From Prochloron sp. SulCav_FS08_3_32_3330 (GTDB lineage: Bacteria; Cyanobacteriota; Cyanobacteriia; Cyanobacteriales; DYNF01): 37,577 nucleotides of DNA. Positions within the stretch are counted from its first letter, which is position 1; every line of letters starts with the position of its first letter. The notes beneath the pieces are model-generated. The model made no database searches. It had not been told where the DNA came from and saw nothing but the letters and a program-made list of their open reading frames with translations. This document shows positions 18,239-26,638 of the stretch, piece after piece. The stretch is from contig DYNF01000038.1 of NCBI GenBank assembly GCA_020721205.1, positions 1-37,577 of the forward strand. Direction: 5' to 3'. The translations under genes were made by a program, and so were the position numbers.

Positions 18239-20260
18239 ATGTGGCAAAAGAATAAAAATACATTACTTGAAAATTCTTGTCTTCTTCTCGCTGGAATGGG
18301 AGGATTGCTAGGATTTTTGTATCAACAAGCATTATCTGTGGCTGTGCCAATGGCGGCAATCTCGATTTATCTGAGTCGTATTCAACGGGAAAAAGCTCAT
18401 AATTATATCGAAAAACTCCAAAGTGATATAGAGCATTTAGAAGGTAAATTAAATGGTCATCTTGAGGATTTTGAGGATTCATTGCAATCTTTACCTAATA
18501 ATATGATTAATTATTATACTCAACGTCTTGCTCCTTTAATTAGTCAGTTACAATCTCAACAAAAAATAAGTCAAGAAAAGATCAGTAAAATAGAAAAAGA
18601 TTTTCAAGAAAATTGGCAATTTATTAATAATTTAGGAACTCATATTGATGAGATAGATGAGAAATTTCAAAAGCGATCGGAAATTAAAGAATTGAAAAAT
18701 ATGAAGGAAGTTATCTCGAATATTTATCATAATTTCCGTAAATATGTGACGGATACAACTTTTCAAGAAGAATTAATAAATTTAACTCAATCTATTAGTA
18801 GTATGAAAGGTCAAGTTGATAAGATAACAAAAGAATTAGAAAACCAAGCTACTATTAATAATAATGTAATTACTGAATCAGATTTAGTTTTTTATGATTT
18901 TGTGAAAAATGATGAATTGAAAAAAATGACGGAAAATTTACAACAAGAATTAACTAAATATATCACGAATCAAGAATTTAGAGACTATCATGAACAAGTC
19001 TGTTCCCTTGTGGCAAAAAATAATAATTCAGTTAATAAGAAAATTATGGAAGAAATAGAGTCTGATATTGCTCAATTACAAATTTCAATTAATAATTTTG
19101 TTACCATAGATACTTTATCTGAGATAATGGATGATTTTCTAGCTAAAGATGATATTGAAGATTTAAAGATTCAAGTTAATCAACTTTCAGAGAAGTTAAA
19201 TCAAAATGAAAATTTAACGGTATTAACGAAAATTAAAACTATTTTAGATCGGTTAGTTAAACAGGAGGATTTAGAATATTTACAAGAGCAATTTCAATTA
19301 CTTCAATATAAATTTAATCATCGTCCTGAACTAAATACTATTGAAAAAATTAAACTTAAATTAATAGAAATGAATCAAAATTTTCTACCTATAGTCTCCT
19401 TAGAAAAAGAAAATCAATTTCTTCAAGAATTTCCGATCACAAGAGAAATAGAAGTTATGAAAGAAAATGAATCTAATATAGAAATTAATAATTCCTTTGA
19501 TCTTCAAGTTCTTAATAATGAAAATCTCGATGAGCAAACTTTTCAAAAAACTATAGATTTAGACTTAGGAAATGAAGAAAATTTAGAATCTTTAATTGTT
19601 CAATCTTCTTCTTCTGCGGGGATTAATAGTTTACTTTTGCCAAATATTCAAGCTCAAATTACATTCTTAAACAATCAAGTTCAACATATATTAGAATTAC
19701 AATCAAATCAAACTAGCATTAAATCGGGTAATCCTTTAATTAGTGATGATTATAATTTAATTAATGAACATTTACAGGATCTTCAAGCACAAATTACTGT
19801 GTTAAATGAGGAGATTAAACATATTCCTTCTGAACAACAAATTGAGCATTTAACTAATTTATTAAGTCAGGTTGAATTTTTAAATATGACGAATAATTTG
19901 GAGGAAAATAGCTCAAATATGGACTTAAATCCTTTTAATGAAGAATATTATGAAATTCTGAAAAATCTTATAATTTTAATGGAAACAAGTATGGACTTTT
20001 TTGTAACATCGGAAGAAATGAAAACTTTAGAAACAAAAATTGATGATTTAAAGGAAAAAGTTAATGAAAAAATGGATATTTTACCTTCCCTTGAACAAAT
20101 TACTGATTTAATTATCGCTTTAAAAGCGATGGTCACAAAAGAAGAATTAAATATAGTGAAAAAAGAGATTAATTTGCAATTTAATGATTATGTGAAGTGG
20201 CAAGATTTAGAATCAGATCATAACAAACTAATTAAAATTAGTTCAATTATGGAAAATTAA
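18239..20260 (+). CDS. Membrane-anchored long coiled-coil protein
   Basis: The 673-residue protein starts with a hydrophobic hairpin-like region: about 12-30 (CLLLAGMGGLLGFLY) and 31-47 (ALSVAVPMAAISIYL), separated by QQ. The rest is almost wholly helical heptad-type sequence rich in Glu, Lys, Asn, Gln, Ile and Leu, with few Gly or Pro. It therefore looks like a long cytoplasmic coiled coil tethered to the inner membrane. A short motif recurs (QAQITFLNNQVQHI and QAQITVLNEEIKHI), showing local repetition. No enzymatic motif is visible. Its neighbour 205 bp downstream encodes a membrane-bound CHAT protein. Possible roles include scaffolding or cell division, but these are guesses. Confidence 0.8.
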   Translation: MWQKNKNTLLENSCLLLAGMGGLLGFLYQQALSVAVPMAAISIYLSRIQREKAHNYIEKLQSDIEHLEGKLNGHLEDFEDSLQSLPNNMINYYTQRLAPLISQLQSQQKISQEKISKIEKDFQENWQFINNLGTHIDEIDEKFQKRSEIKELKNMKEVISNIYHNFRKYVTDTTFQEELINLTQSISSMKGQVDKITKELENQATINNNVITESDLVFYDFVKNDELKKMTENLQQELTKYITNQEFRDYHEQVCSLVAKNNNSVNKKIMEEIESDIAQLQISINNFVTIDTLSEIMDDFLAKDDIEDLKIQVNQLSEKLNQNENLTVLTKIKTILDRLVKQEDLEYLQEQFQLLQYKFNHRPELNTIEKIKLKLIEMNQNFLPIVSLEKENQFLQEFPITREIEVMKENESNIEINNSFDLQVLNNENLDEQTFQKTIDLDLGNEENLESLIVQSSSSAGINSLLLPNIQAQITFLNNQVQHILELQSNQTSIKSGNPLISDDYNLINEHLQDLQAQITVLNEEIKHIPSEQQIEHLTNLLSQVEFLNMTNNLEENSSNMDLNPFNEEYYEILKNLIILMETSMDFFVTSEEMKTLETKIDDLKEKVNEKMDILPSLEQITDLIIALKAMVTKEELNIVKKEINLQFNDYVKWQDLESDHNKLIKISSIMEN

Positions 20261-20289
20261 ACTAATTTGCTTTTAAACTACTTATGTAA

Positions 20290-20308
20290 TACAAGCATCT
20301 TGCTTGTA
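20290..20308. repeat. Small hairpin between the coiled-coil and CHAT genes
   Basis: TACAAGCA and TGCTTGTA form an 8-bp perfect stem around a TCT loop about 30 bases after the coiled-coil gene. It lacks a T run, so it is a weak terminator candidate. Downstream, at 20350-20385, short copies of AATAACGAATAACAA form a degenerate tandem repeat. Confidence 0.6.
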
Positions 20309-20423
20309 ACGCCTCAATTATTATCAAAAATAGGGTAAAAGTATGATAAAAAATAACGAATAACAAATAACGAATAACAAAACTTTTATGTTATTGATCC
20401 ACGACCAATTTAGGACTGCTATA

Positions 20424-20432
20424 TGTTATAAT
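20424..20432 (+). promoter_or_regulatory. Likely extended -10 box for the CHAT gene
   Basis: TGTTATAAT at 20424-20432 is a perfect TATAAT with the TGn extension, ending 33 bases before the ATG at 20466. It suggests the CHAT gene can be transcribed independently of the upstream coiled-coil gene. No good -35 box is visible, as is usual for extended -10 promoters. Confidence 0.5.
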
Positions 20433-20465
20433 AATTGGGATATTAATTAACAATTATGAGCCATT

Positions 20466-22718
20466 ATGCTTCCCCAATTTTTACTTTCTGTCACTCATCT
20501 TCAAGATAATGAATATTTAATTCGCACTGAAAAAGTTGAGCCTTGTGTGCCTTTAGCAGAAGAAAGAAAATTCTGGGACGTAGATCAATGGCTGAATCAG
20601 GCTCAAACTTTAATGAATGATTCTGTTTTATCAGTTTTAAAAAATCATAATAGACAGAGTAAATCACCTTTATTAATTCCTAAACAAGCCCAATTTAATG
20701 AGGAAAATTCTCAGCAATCTTTAATAAATTTAGGGCAAACTCTTTATGATGCTCTGTTTTTCGGGACGATTCGGGATAGTTGGCTCACTGCTCAAAGTTT
20801 AGCTCAAAGTCAAAAAATGATATTACGTTTCCGTTTAGCTCTCAAACATGAGCCTTTGTTAAGTCTTCCTTGGGAAGTGCTACACCCTAGTGCTACGGAT
20901 AGTTTTCGCTTTATTGTTACGGGAACAGAAGTGGCTTTTTCTCGATATCATCCTTACAGATTGACGAAAAATGCTAATTTAATTGTCTCTCCTGTGCCAT
21001 ACGATCCGTTAAAAATTTTAATTGTGATATCATCTCCTGATGATCAGGAAAAACTGGCTTTAAAGCAAGAGGTACAACATTTACAGGCTGAGTTAAAAAT
21101 TAAGTCTTCCCCAGATGCTAGAGATATTGTGTTTAAGGTATTAGAAAATCCGGGGAGAGAAGAATTGACCCAAGCTTTAGAACAGGAACATTATCAGGTT
21201 TTTCACTATGCTGGACATAGTAATATCGGCGGAGCGGGAGGTGATATTTACCTCGTTAATCACAGAACAGGTTTAACTGAAAGCCTTTCAGGAGAAGATT
21301 TAGCGGGTTTATTGGAAAATAATAAAATTTCTATGGCGGTATTTAATTCTTGTCGTAGTGGTGATACGGGTTTTGGGGAAAATCTGCAAACGGGGACGGA
21401 TGTTAATTTAGCTCAAGCGGTAGTTAAACGGGGTATTCCGGCTGTTTTAGCGATGGTTGCCCCTATTCCTGATCAGGTGGCATTAACTTTTAGTCGCTTA
21501 GTTTATCGCAATATTAACCTTGGTTATCCCATTGATGTGAGTCTATCTCGCGCTCGACAGGGTTTATTGTCTGCTTACGGCTCAAATCAACTATATTGGG
21601 CTTTACCTGTGTTATATCTTCACCCTGATTTTGATGGTATTTTAATTAAGGGAGATGAGTCTAATAATCGGGATCCGGCTTGGTATACCAAGTTTGAAAC
21701 TGATGAGTCTTCTTTGAATAGTGATATCTCTCCTAATCCGCCCAAGGTGATATCAGCCTCTGAAAATCCGATCACTCCTTCCGATGAAATGATCGTTAAG
21801 AGTATTTTAGAGGATTTAAAAGAAAAAGACAAGATTAATAATGAGGCAAAAGACACTCTTAACGCTCAATATTCTGTAGAAAATATTACTCCGTTAAAGC
21901 CTTTAAAAATCTGGAAATTTAAACAATTATCTCGTAAAATAAGATTAATAACTTTTGGTGGAGTGGCAATTATTACCCTCATTACTGGTTTATGGTGGTA
22001 TCTTAAAGGACAAACTTCCTCTCAATCTGTTTCTAATTCTTCAAATAATACAACCAAACCTCTTAATTTAGATGATGTAAATACTGCTAATGTAACGGCG
22101 ATCGCGATCGAAAAATTTAGTCAAGGAAATTTAGCACAGGGGAGTTTAGCGGTGGAAAAATTATTAGATCAGGGGCTTGTCTCTTACGCTGAATCAGCTT
22201 TAATACAGGTTGATCCCACTCAGTTAAATGATCCAGAAATTAATTTTTTATTTGGTAGGTTAGCGTGGCAATCTTATTGGTCAGAAAACGATGATTATAG
22301 TTTAGATGATGCGAGACGATATTGGGAAACAGCGATTAAAGAAAATCCTGATCAGATTAAATATTATAATGCGTTAGGTTTTGCTTATTATGCAGAAAAT
22401 GACTTTGAAAGAGCCAATAATAGTTGGTTTAAAGCTTTAGAATTGATTAATCTTAATCCTACCAATACTTTAGATCTGAATAGTTTAAATACTTATGCCG
22501 GATTAGCATTAGGATTAAAAAAATCAGCACAAAATTATCAAGGAAAACAGCGACAAGATTTAATTAATCAATCTCTATCTTTTCGGGAAAAAGTTGTTAA
22601 AAATAATGCCATAAAATTTCAATCGGAAGTATTAGGAAAACCGGAAAATTGGATTTGGTTTGAAACAGCGATAAAAGATTGGGAAAGTTTTTTAGAAGTT
22701 GATTCATCTGAGAAATAA
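20466..22718 (+). CDS. HetF-like CHAT-domain (caspase-like) membrane protein with TPRs
   Basis: CHAT proteins are caspase-like peptidases; the name comes from Caspase HetF Associated with TPRs. The N-terminal region (LLSVTHLQDNEYLIRTEKVEP) and CHAT core (about 80-395) resemble HetF-type cyanobacterial proteins. The predicted catalytic dyad is His247 in FHYAGHSN and Cys296 in VFNSCRSGD, and both are intact. ALPVLYLHPDFDG closes the domain. A low-complexity linker (400-480) leads to one membrane span at 493-513, then a TPR-like region at about 545-660. HetF acts in heterocyst control and cell division in filamentous forms; substrate and role here are unknown. The orientation and neighbourhood suggest a link to the upstream coiled-coil membrane protein. 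Confidence 0.87.
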   Translation: MLPQFLLSVTHLQDNEYLIRTEKVEPCVPLAEERKFWDVDQWLNQAQTLMNDSVLSVLKNHNRQSKSPLLIPKQAQFNEENSQQSLINLGQTLYDALFFGTIRDSWLTAQSLAQSQKMILRFRLALKHEPLLSLPWEVLHPSATDSFRFIVTGTEVAFSRYHPYRLTKNANLIVSPVPYDPLKILIVISSPDDQEKLALKQEVQHLQAELKIKSSPDARDIVFKVLENPGREELTQALEQEHYQVFHYAGHSNIGGAGGDIYLVNHRTGLTESLSGEDLAGLLENNKISMAVFNSCRSGDTGFGENLQTGTDVNLAQAVVKRGIPAVLAMVAPIPDQVALTFSRLVYRNINLGYPIDVSLSRARQGLLSAYGSNQLYWALPVLYLHPDFDGILIKGDESNNRDPAWYTKFETDESSLNSDISPNPPKVISASENPITPSDEMIVKSILEDLKEKDKINNEAKDTLNAQYSVENITPLKPLKIWKFKQLSRKIRLITFGGVAIITLITGLWWYLKGQTSSQSVSNSSNNTTKPLNLDDVNTANVTAIAIEKFSQGNLAQGSLAVEKLLDQGLVSYAESALIQVDPTQLNDPEINFLFGRLAWQSYWSENDDYSLDDARRYWETAIKENPDQIKYYNALGFAYYAENDFERANNSWFKALELINLNPTNTLDLNSLNTYAGLALGLKKSAQNYQGKQRQDLINQSLSFREKVVKNNAIKFQSEVLGKPENWIWFETAIKDWESFLEVDSSEK

Positions 22719-22732
22719 TCAGCAATAATAAG

Positions 22733-22794
22733 GTTTGTTGTTGTGCTTTAGCACTATTTCCATCAATTTTTAGTGCTAAAGCACAACAACGAAC
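22733..22794. terminator. Long inverted repeat between convergent genes, likely bidirectional terminator
   Basis: Arms of 24 bases (22733-22756 and 22771-22794, core TGTGCTTTAGCACTA / TAGTGCTAAAGCACA) pair almost perfectly around a 14-base loop. It lies between the CHAT gene and convergent raf1. A related element occurs at 35840-35894, so this is a dispersed repeat family that may also act as a terminator. Confidence 0.75.
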
Positions 22795-22806
22795 AAGAGT
22801 TAACTG

Positions 22807-23886
22807 TTAATCATCCATTTGCCAAGGCTCAAGTAAATTATTTTCATCTAATATTTTTTTCGGACGTAATACTAAAACTACTAGACCTAAAATCGTACAT
22901 TCTGGTTTATTTTCAAACCATTTTATCTCTAATTTTCCTTCAGTTTCGATTAAAAAATATTGACTAATATTCCATTCTTTAATACTGCGATCTACTAATA
23001 ATAAAACTTCTTCAGGTTTTCCTCCAATAGAAGTAGGAAGTTGATCACTTTGTAAGAAAATCGCCACAGGATCCCCCGCTTTTAACACAGACTGCCACCC
23101 GGGAATCGGCACAATACTACAATTAACCTGAGTATTTACTATACGAAAAGGCTCTTTACTTTCTAAACTAGGGGTTTCTTCAAATTTTGATTTATCTAGG
23201 GGAAAATTTCCAGCTACGGGGACATTGCGAGGTAATTCATTCTCAGATTCTAAACGATATATCGGTAATAAGGGAGCATTAACTTTAGTTATAACTGAAA
23301 AATCACTTAATAATTTCTCAATTGCTTCCCTTGCACTAGGAGAATAAGCATATTTTAATCCTTGCACAATTAACCGAGTTCTTTCCTGTAAATCCCTTTT
23401 ATTTTTTGCCCTTTTCCATGCTAAATAAGCCATCGCATCCCCCGGATGACGGGTAAAGTCGGCGGGAAGTTGAGACAATCGGGAGATTTCTTGTACTGCT
23501 TTCGCTAAATTTGAAGCCTCATCTGCCTCTATTTTTTTCTCATAAGCTACTTGAGAGGATTCTAACCGTTGTTTTTGATTAAGCACTCTCAATTCATATA
23601 ACACATCGCTACGAGGTCCAGAAAAATATTTTAAAAGTTCCTCAGAAGCATTTTCTTTAATTAAACTTTCATAAACATTAAATGCTACTATAATCAGATT
23701 TTGATGACTACTTTGAAAGCCTGTTTGTTCAAAAATATCCTGAGCATTATATCCATTTTTCTGTAAAATTTGACAGTGTTTCCCCCACTCAGTCCAATTT
23801 CCTTCTTTATGTAAGAGCGATCGCATAATTTCTTGGGCTTCTTCTGCGGATATTTGAGATAAAGAGGATTGGGTTTGTTCAGTCAT
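22807..23886 (-). CDS. raf1: Rubisco accumulation factor 1 (Raf1)
   Basis: Raf1 is a dimeric assembly chaperone that brackets RbcL dimers after chaperonin folding and is displaced by RbcS during Rubisco assembly. The 359-residue length and three-part layout fit. There is an N-terminal helix-turn-helix-like region at about 10-65 (EGNWTEWGKHCQILQKNGYNAQDIFEQTGF). A helical alpha domain follows at about 70-195, with SGPRSDVLYELRVLNQKQR and ISRLSQLPADFTRHPGDAMAYLAWKRA. After a linker comes a beta domain at about 215-350 (NVPVAGNFPLDKS... VPIPGWQSVLKAGDPVAIF). It is specific to oxygenic phototrophs with form IB Rubisco. Rubisco genes themselves are not in this window. Confidence 0.92.
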   Translation of the reverse strand: MTEQTQSSLSQISAEEAQEIMRSLLHKEGNWTEWGKHCQILQKNGYNAQDIFEQTGFQSSHQNLIIVAFNVYESLIKENASEELLKYFSGPRSDVLYELRVLNQKQRLESSQVAYEKKIEADEASNLAKAVQEISRLSQLPADFTRHPGDAMAYLAWKRAKNKRDLQERTRLIVQGLKYAYSPSAREAIEKLLSDFSVITKVNAPLLPIYRLESENELPRNVPVAGNFPLDKSKFEETPSLESKEPFRIVNTQVNCSIVPIPGWQSVLKAGDPVAIFLQSDQLPTSIGGKPEEVLLLVDRSIKEWNISQYFLIETEGKLEIKWFENKPECTILGLVVLVLRPKKILDENNLLEPWQMDD

Positions 23887-23958
23887 AAGGCTTATTAGTA
23901 GTAAAAAGATCAGAATAATTTTATGGACTTATTAATTATACAGATCTTTCTTTTTTTT

Positions 23959-24013
23959 CAACGGGTTTTAATGAAGGCAACGGGTTTTAATGAAGGCAAC
24001 GGGTTAAAACCCG
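23959..24013. repeat. Short tandem repeat with CAACGGGTT core
   Basis: A 19-base unit starting CAACGGGTTTTAATGAAGG occurs twice in tandem (23959-23977, 23978-23996). A third partial copy reads CAACGGGTTAAAACCCG, which folds on itself. The same CAACGGGTT / AACCCGTTG word forms a hairpin at 27897-27916. The element lies between leuC and raf1. Confidence 0.8.
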
Positions 24014-24028
24014 ATGCTACTCAAACAA

Positions 24029-24046
24029 AACCCGTCTTTACGGGTT
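24029..24046 (-). terminator. Terminator of leuC
   Basis: Read on the minus strand, AACCCGT and ACGGGTT form a 7-bp stem with a 4-base loop followed by TTTTGTTT. The stem overlaps the leuC stop codon by two bases. It probably ends leuC transcription before raf1. Confidence 0.7.
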
Positions 24047-25364
24047 AAATAAATTGTCGAGGATCCGTAACATAACCAGTTAAAGCAGAAGCCGCCGCCG
24101 TATAAGGAGAAGCTAGATAAATCCCCGCTTGTTTATTCCCCATCCGTCCGGGAAAATTACGGTTAGTCGTCGAAACACATATTTCAGGCTCATTCATTCT
24201 GCCAAAAGTGTCTTTAGGTCCTCCTAAACAAGCGGCACAAGAGGGCGCGGCAGGTTCAAAACAACCTGAATCAATAAATATTTCGGCTAATGTCTGTCCA
24301 TTCTGTTTTATCTTGTATAAATCTTCATATACTTTCTGAGTTGCAGGAACTATATAAGTAGGAACTTTGACTTTTTTACCCTGTAAAATCCGAGCAGAAT
24401 TGACAAAATCCGTAGTTTTACCTCCGGTACAAGAGCCAATATAAACCCGATCAATTTTTACATCCTCACAATCTTTTGCTAATGCTCGGTTATCCGGTGA
24501 ATGAGGTTGAGCCACTACAGGCTCTAAATCCTCTACATTATAACGATGAGTGCTGTAAAAACTAGCGTCCTCATCACTGTAAAAACTCTCAAAAGGTTTA
24601 TCGGTTTTACCCTTTAAATAATCATAAGTAGTCTGATCGGGTGCAATAACGCCGTTTTTACCTCCTGCTTCAATTACCATATTACAGAGGGTCATTCTTT
24701 CTTCCATCGTCATATTTTCAACGGTTTCTCCCGTAAATTCCATTGTTCGATAGGTAGCACCAGCGACGGAAATATCCCCAATTATCTGTAAAATTAAATC
24801 TTTTGCCAATAAATAATCAGGCATTTTCCCTTCTAAAATAAAACGCATGGTCGCCGGAACTTTAATTAATAGTTTACCTGTACCCATGATAAAACCTGCG
24901 TCCGTATTGCCGATTCCTGTGGCAAACTGCCCAAAAGCCCCGGCGTTACAAGTGTGTGAGTCTGTCCCGAATAACACTTCCCCCGGACGAGTATGACCTT
25001 CTTGAGCGAGGGCAATGTGACAAACTCCTTTATAATCAGGATTAACTTTAAAATTACTGCGATCGGTAATATCGTAAAAATATTTTAACTGTTGTTCATT
25101 GGCGAAATCCCTTAATATATCTACATTTCGATTCGCACGTTGATCATTAGTAAAAATATAATGATCAGGAATGATCACAATTTTTTCCTGATCCCAAACT
25201 TTCGCCTCTCTCCCAAACTCTTTTTGAAATACCCCGATCGTGCCGGGACCGCACACATCGTGGGTCATTAGTACATCCACATTAACCCAGACATTTTCAC
25301 CCGGCTTAACTTGATCTTTGTGAGCGGCACGCGCGATAATTTTTTCTGTTAAGGTCATTCCCAT
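24045..25364 (-). CDS. leuC: 3-isopropylmalate dehydratase large subunit, plant-like type
   Basis: LeuC with LeuD isomerises 2- to 3-isopropylmalate in leucine synthesis using a [4Fe-4S] cluster. The aconitase-fold motifs are present: LFGTDSHTCNAGAFGQFATGIG (cluster Cys), DRVYIGSCTGGKTTDF (Cys), SCAACLGGP (Cys) and STTNRNFPGRMG. At 439 residues it lacks the length of the enterobacterial LeuC (about 466). Recalled from memory, it resembles the plant large subunit closely (GVCHIALAQEGHTRPGEVLFGTDSHT, MEERMTLCNMVIEAGGKNGVI). The closely related homoaconitase-type activity is an alternative, but context does not support it. ATGs at codon 1 or 3 are both possible. LeuD is not in the window. Confidence 0.9.
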   Translation of the reverse strand: MGMTLTEKIIARAAHKDQVKPGENVWVNVDVLMTHDVCGPGTIGVFQKEFGREAKVWDQEKIVIIPDHYIFTNDQRANRNVDILRDFANEQQLKYFYDITDRSNFKVNPDYKGVCHIALAQEGHTRPGEVLFGTDSHTCNAGAFGQFATGIGNTDAGFIMGTGKLLIKVPATMRFILEGKMPDYLLAKDLILQIIGDISVAGATYRTMEFTGETVENMTMEERMTLCNMVIEAGGKNGVIAPDQTTYDYLKGKTDKPFESFYSDEDASFYSTHRYNVEDLEPVVAQPHSPDNRALAKDCEDVKIDRVYIGSCTGGKTTDFVNSARILQGKKVKVPTYIVPATQKVYEDLYKIKQNGQTLAEIFIDSGCFEPAAPSCAACLGGPKDTFGRMNEPEICVSTTNRNFPGRMGNKQAGIYLASPYTAAASALTGYVTDPRQFI

Positions 25365-25418
25365 AATTTAATTTTACTCCTGATGAGTTGTCAATCTCTA
25401 AACTTTCAATATTGCTAA

Positions 25419-25427
25419 ATTATAGCA
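25419..25427 (-). promoter_or_regulatory. Likely extended -10 promoter of leuC
   Basis: On the minus strand TGCTATAAT gives a perfect TATAAT with a TGn extension, about 55 bases before the leuC start. It immediately follows a perfect inverted repeat at 25429-25457 that may insulate leuC from the upstream gene. Confidence 0.5.
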
Positions 25428-25428
25428 G

Positions 25429-25457
25429 AAACCAAGTTTCTTGAAGAAACTTGGTTT
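25429..25457. repeat. Perfect 14-bp inverted repeat upstream of leuC
   Basis: AAACCAAGTTTCTT and AAGAAACTTGGTTT are exact reverse complements around a single G. A T run follows only on the plus strand, so it is not a clear terminator for the minus-strand gene before it. It abuts the leuC -10 box, so regulatory binding is possible, but a dispersed repeat is equally likely. Confidence 0.75.
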
Positions 25458-25541
25458 TAAAATTTTAAAATTAGCTTATTTTGTCTTACTTATTTTATTT
25501 TAATTGTTGATATTTTAAATATTAGTTATTACTTAATATTT

Positions 25542-25754
25542 TTATTTTTCCTTTAGTTCGTCCACTGCATCTTCTGTTCTTTTGTTAGGATTTTTAAATT
25601 CTTTTTGTGGAAAAATTCCTTTCACAAAATTATTTATTCCCTCCCGAGTATTCACACTAGCTTGACCTAAACTTCCGGGTAAAAATTTATCTCCGAGAGT
25701 AACAAATATCATAAATATTATAAAAAGATAAGTAAAAACTGTTTTAGGACGCAT
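25542..25754 (-). CDS. Small single-span membrane protein, unknown
   Basis: The 70-residue protein has one N-terminal hydrophobic segment at about 6-21 (VFTYLFIIFMIFVTLG). A short polar region (DKFLPGSLGQASVNTREGINNF) and a charged C-terminus (KNPNKRTEDAVDELKEK) follow. It starts with ATG after GGAGGG, about 5-10 bases upstream on the minus strand, a good ribosome-binding site. I think similar small proteins occur in cyanobacteria but cannot give a name or role. It lies between ruvA and leuC on the same strand. Confidence 0.7.
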   Translation of the reverse strand: MRPKTVFTYLFIIFMIFVTLGDKFLPGSLGQASVNTREGINNFVKGIFPQKEFKNPNKRTEDAVDELKEK

Positions 25755-25888
25755 GATTTTTCCCTCCTGTATTCATTTCTCCTTAATTTAACTTAATTTA
25801 AGTTGTACAATTCTATTATACCCATTTTGATCAAAAAATAGATCATTATGGGTTATTTAGTCCTTTAATACTTGTTTTGAATTATTAA

Positions 25889-26524
25889 CTATTCTTTACT
25901 TAACCAAGCGATCGCATTGCGGATCCATTCTTCCACTGTCGGATTTTTCATTAATAATTGATCCTTACTTAAAATCGAAATTACACTATCAATTTCCTCA
26001 TTAGTATATCCTAAAGCTAAAAGAGTTAATTCTACATCTTCCAAAATTTCTAAAGACGGCATATTTTCCCTTGTAGAAGTAGTAATTCCTGCCCCATTTC
26101 TCCACTGAGAAAGTTTAGTTTTTAACTCCAAAGATATCCTTTCAGCCGTCTTTTTACCCACTCCGGGAGCTTTAATTAATATCCGAATATTTGCCGTTAC
26201 AATAGCTTGTACTAACTCCGATAATTCAAAAGTATCTATTAAAGCGATCGCCAGTTGACTACCGATTCCAGTAACACTAATTAATTGGCGAAATAAATCC
26301 CTTTCAGCTAAAGAAGAAAACCCATATAAAATTTGTTGATCTTCCCTTATTTGTAGATGAGTAAAAATCTGTATATTCTCCTCGGAGTTAACAGAAATTT
26401 GACGACTTAAACGAGAAGGAATTTGGATTTCATAACCAATTCCTTGCACTTCTAAAATGACAAAAAAACGATTGTTACTATTTTTAGCAACTTCAGCCAC
26501 TTTTCCTTTTAAATAACTAATCAT
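25889..26524 (-). CDS. ruvA: Holliday junction branch migration protein RuvA
   Basis: RuvA tetramers bind four-way junctions and load the RuvB motor during recombinational repair. The N-terminal OB-fold (MISYLKGKVAEVAKNSNNRFFVILEVQGIGYEIQIP, about 1-65) carries QILYGF. Two helix-hairpin-helix motifs follow (LISVTGIGSQLAIALI and ILIKAPGVGKKTAERISLEL, about 70-140). After a linker, the C-terminal RuvB-binding domain contains LLALGYTNEEIDSVI. Length 211 fits. ruvB and ruvC are not adjacent, which is usual in cyanobacteria. Confidence 0.96.
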   Translation of the reverse strand: MISYLKGKVAEVAKNSNNRFFVILEVQGIGYEIQIPSRLSRQISVNSEENIQIFTHLQIREDQQILYGFSSLAERDLFRQLISVTGIGSQLAIALIDTFELSELVQAIVTANIRILIKAPGVGKKTAERISLELKTKLSQWRNGAGITTSTRENMPSLEILEDVELTLLALGYTNEEIDSVISILSKDQLLMKNPTVEEWIRNAIAWLSKE

Positions 26525-26528
26525 TATA

Positions 26529-26559
26529 ATTCAAAATCAAAAATTCAAAATTCAAAATA
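26529..26559. repeat. Heptamer run TTCAAAA upstream of ruvA
   Basis: Several TTCAAAA units, the reverse complement of TTTTGAA, lie in the 84-bp gap between divergent ruvA and the lipoprotein gene. The same heptamer forms long runs at 27922-27986 and 28360-28384. Short tandemly repeated heptamers of this kind are known in cyanobacterial genomes. Confidence 0.7.
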
Positions 26560-26638
26560 AATCCAGATTGACCCAAAAGAAAGAATTTTCCCCTGATATA
26601 ATATAATAGTGAAATCTCAAATTATCTATAGGCAATTT

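Noticed and set aside
20466-22718. Assigning the symbol hetF outright
   Set aside because: Layout and motifs are HetF-like, but several CHAT paralogues occur in cyanobacteria and orthology needs a phylogeny.
25429-25457. Inverted repeat called as terminator of the 70-residue gene
   Set aside because: The T run lies only on the opposite strand, so termination in the needed direction is not supported.
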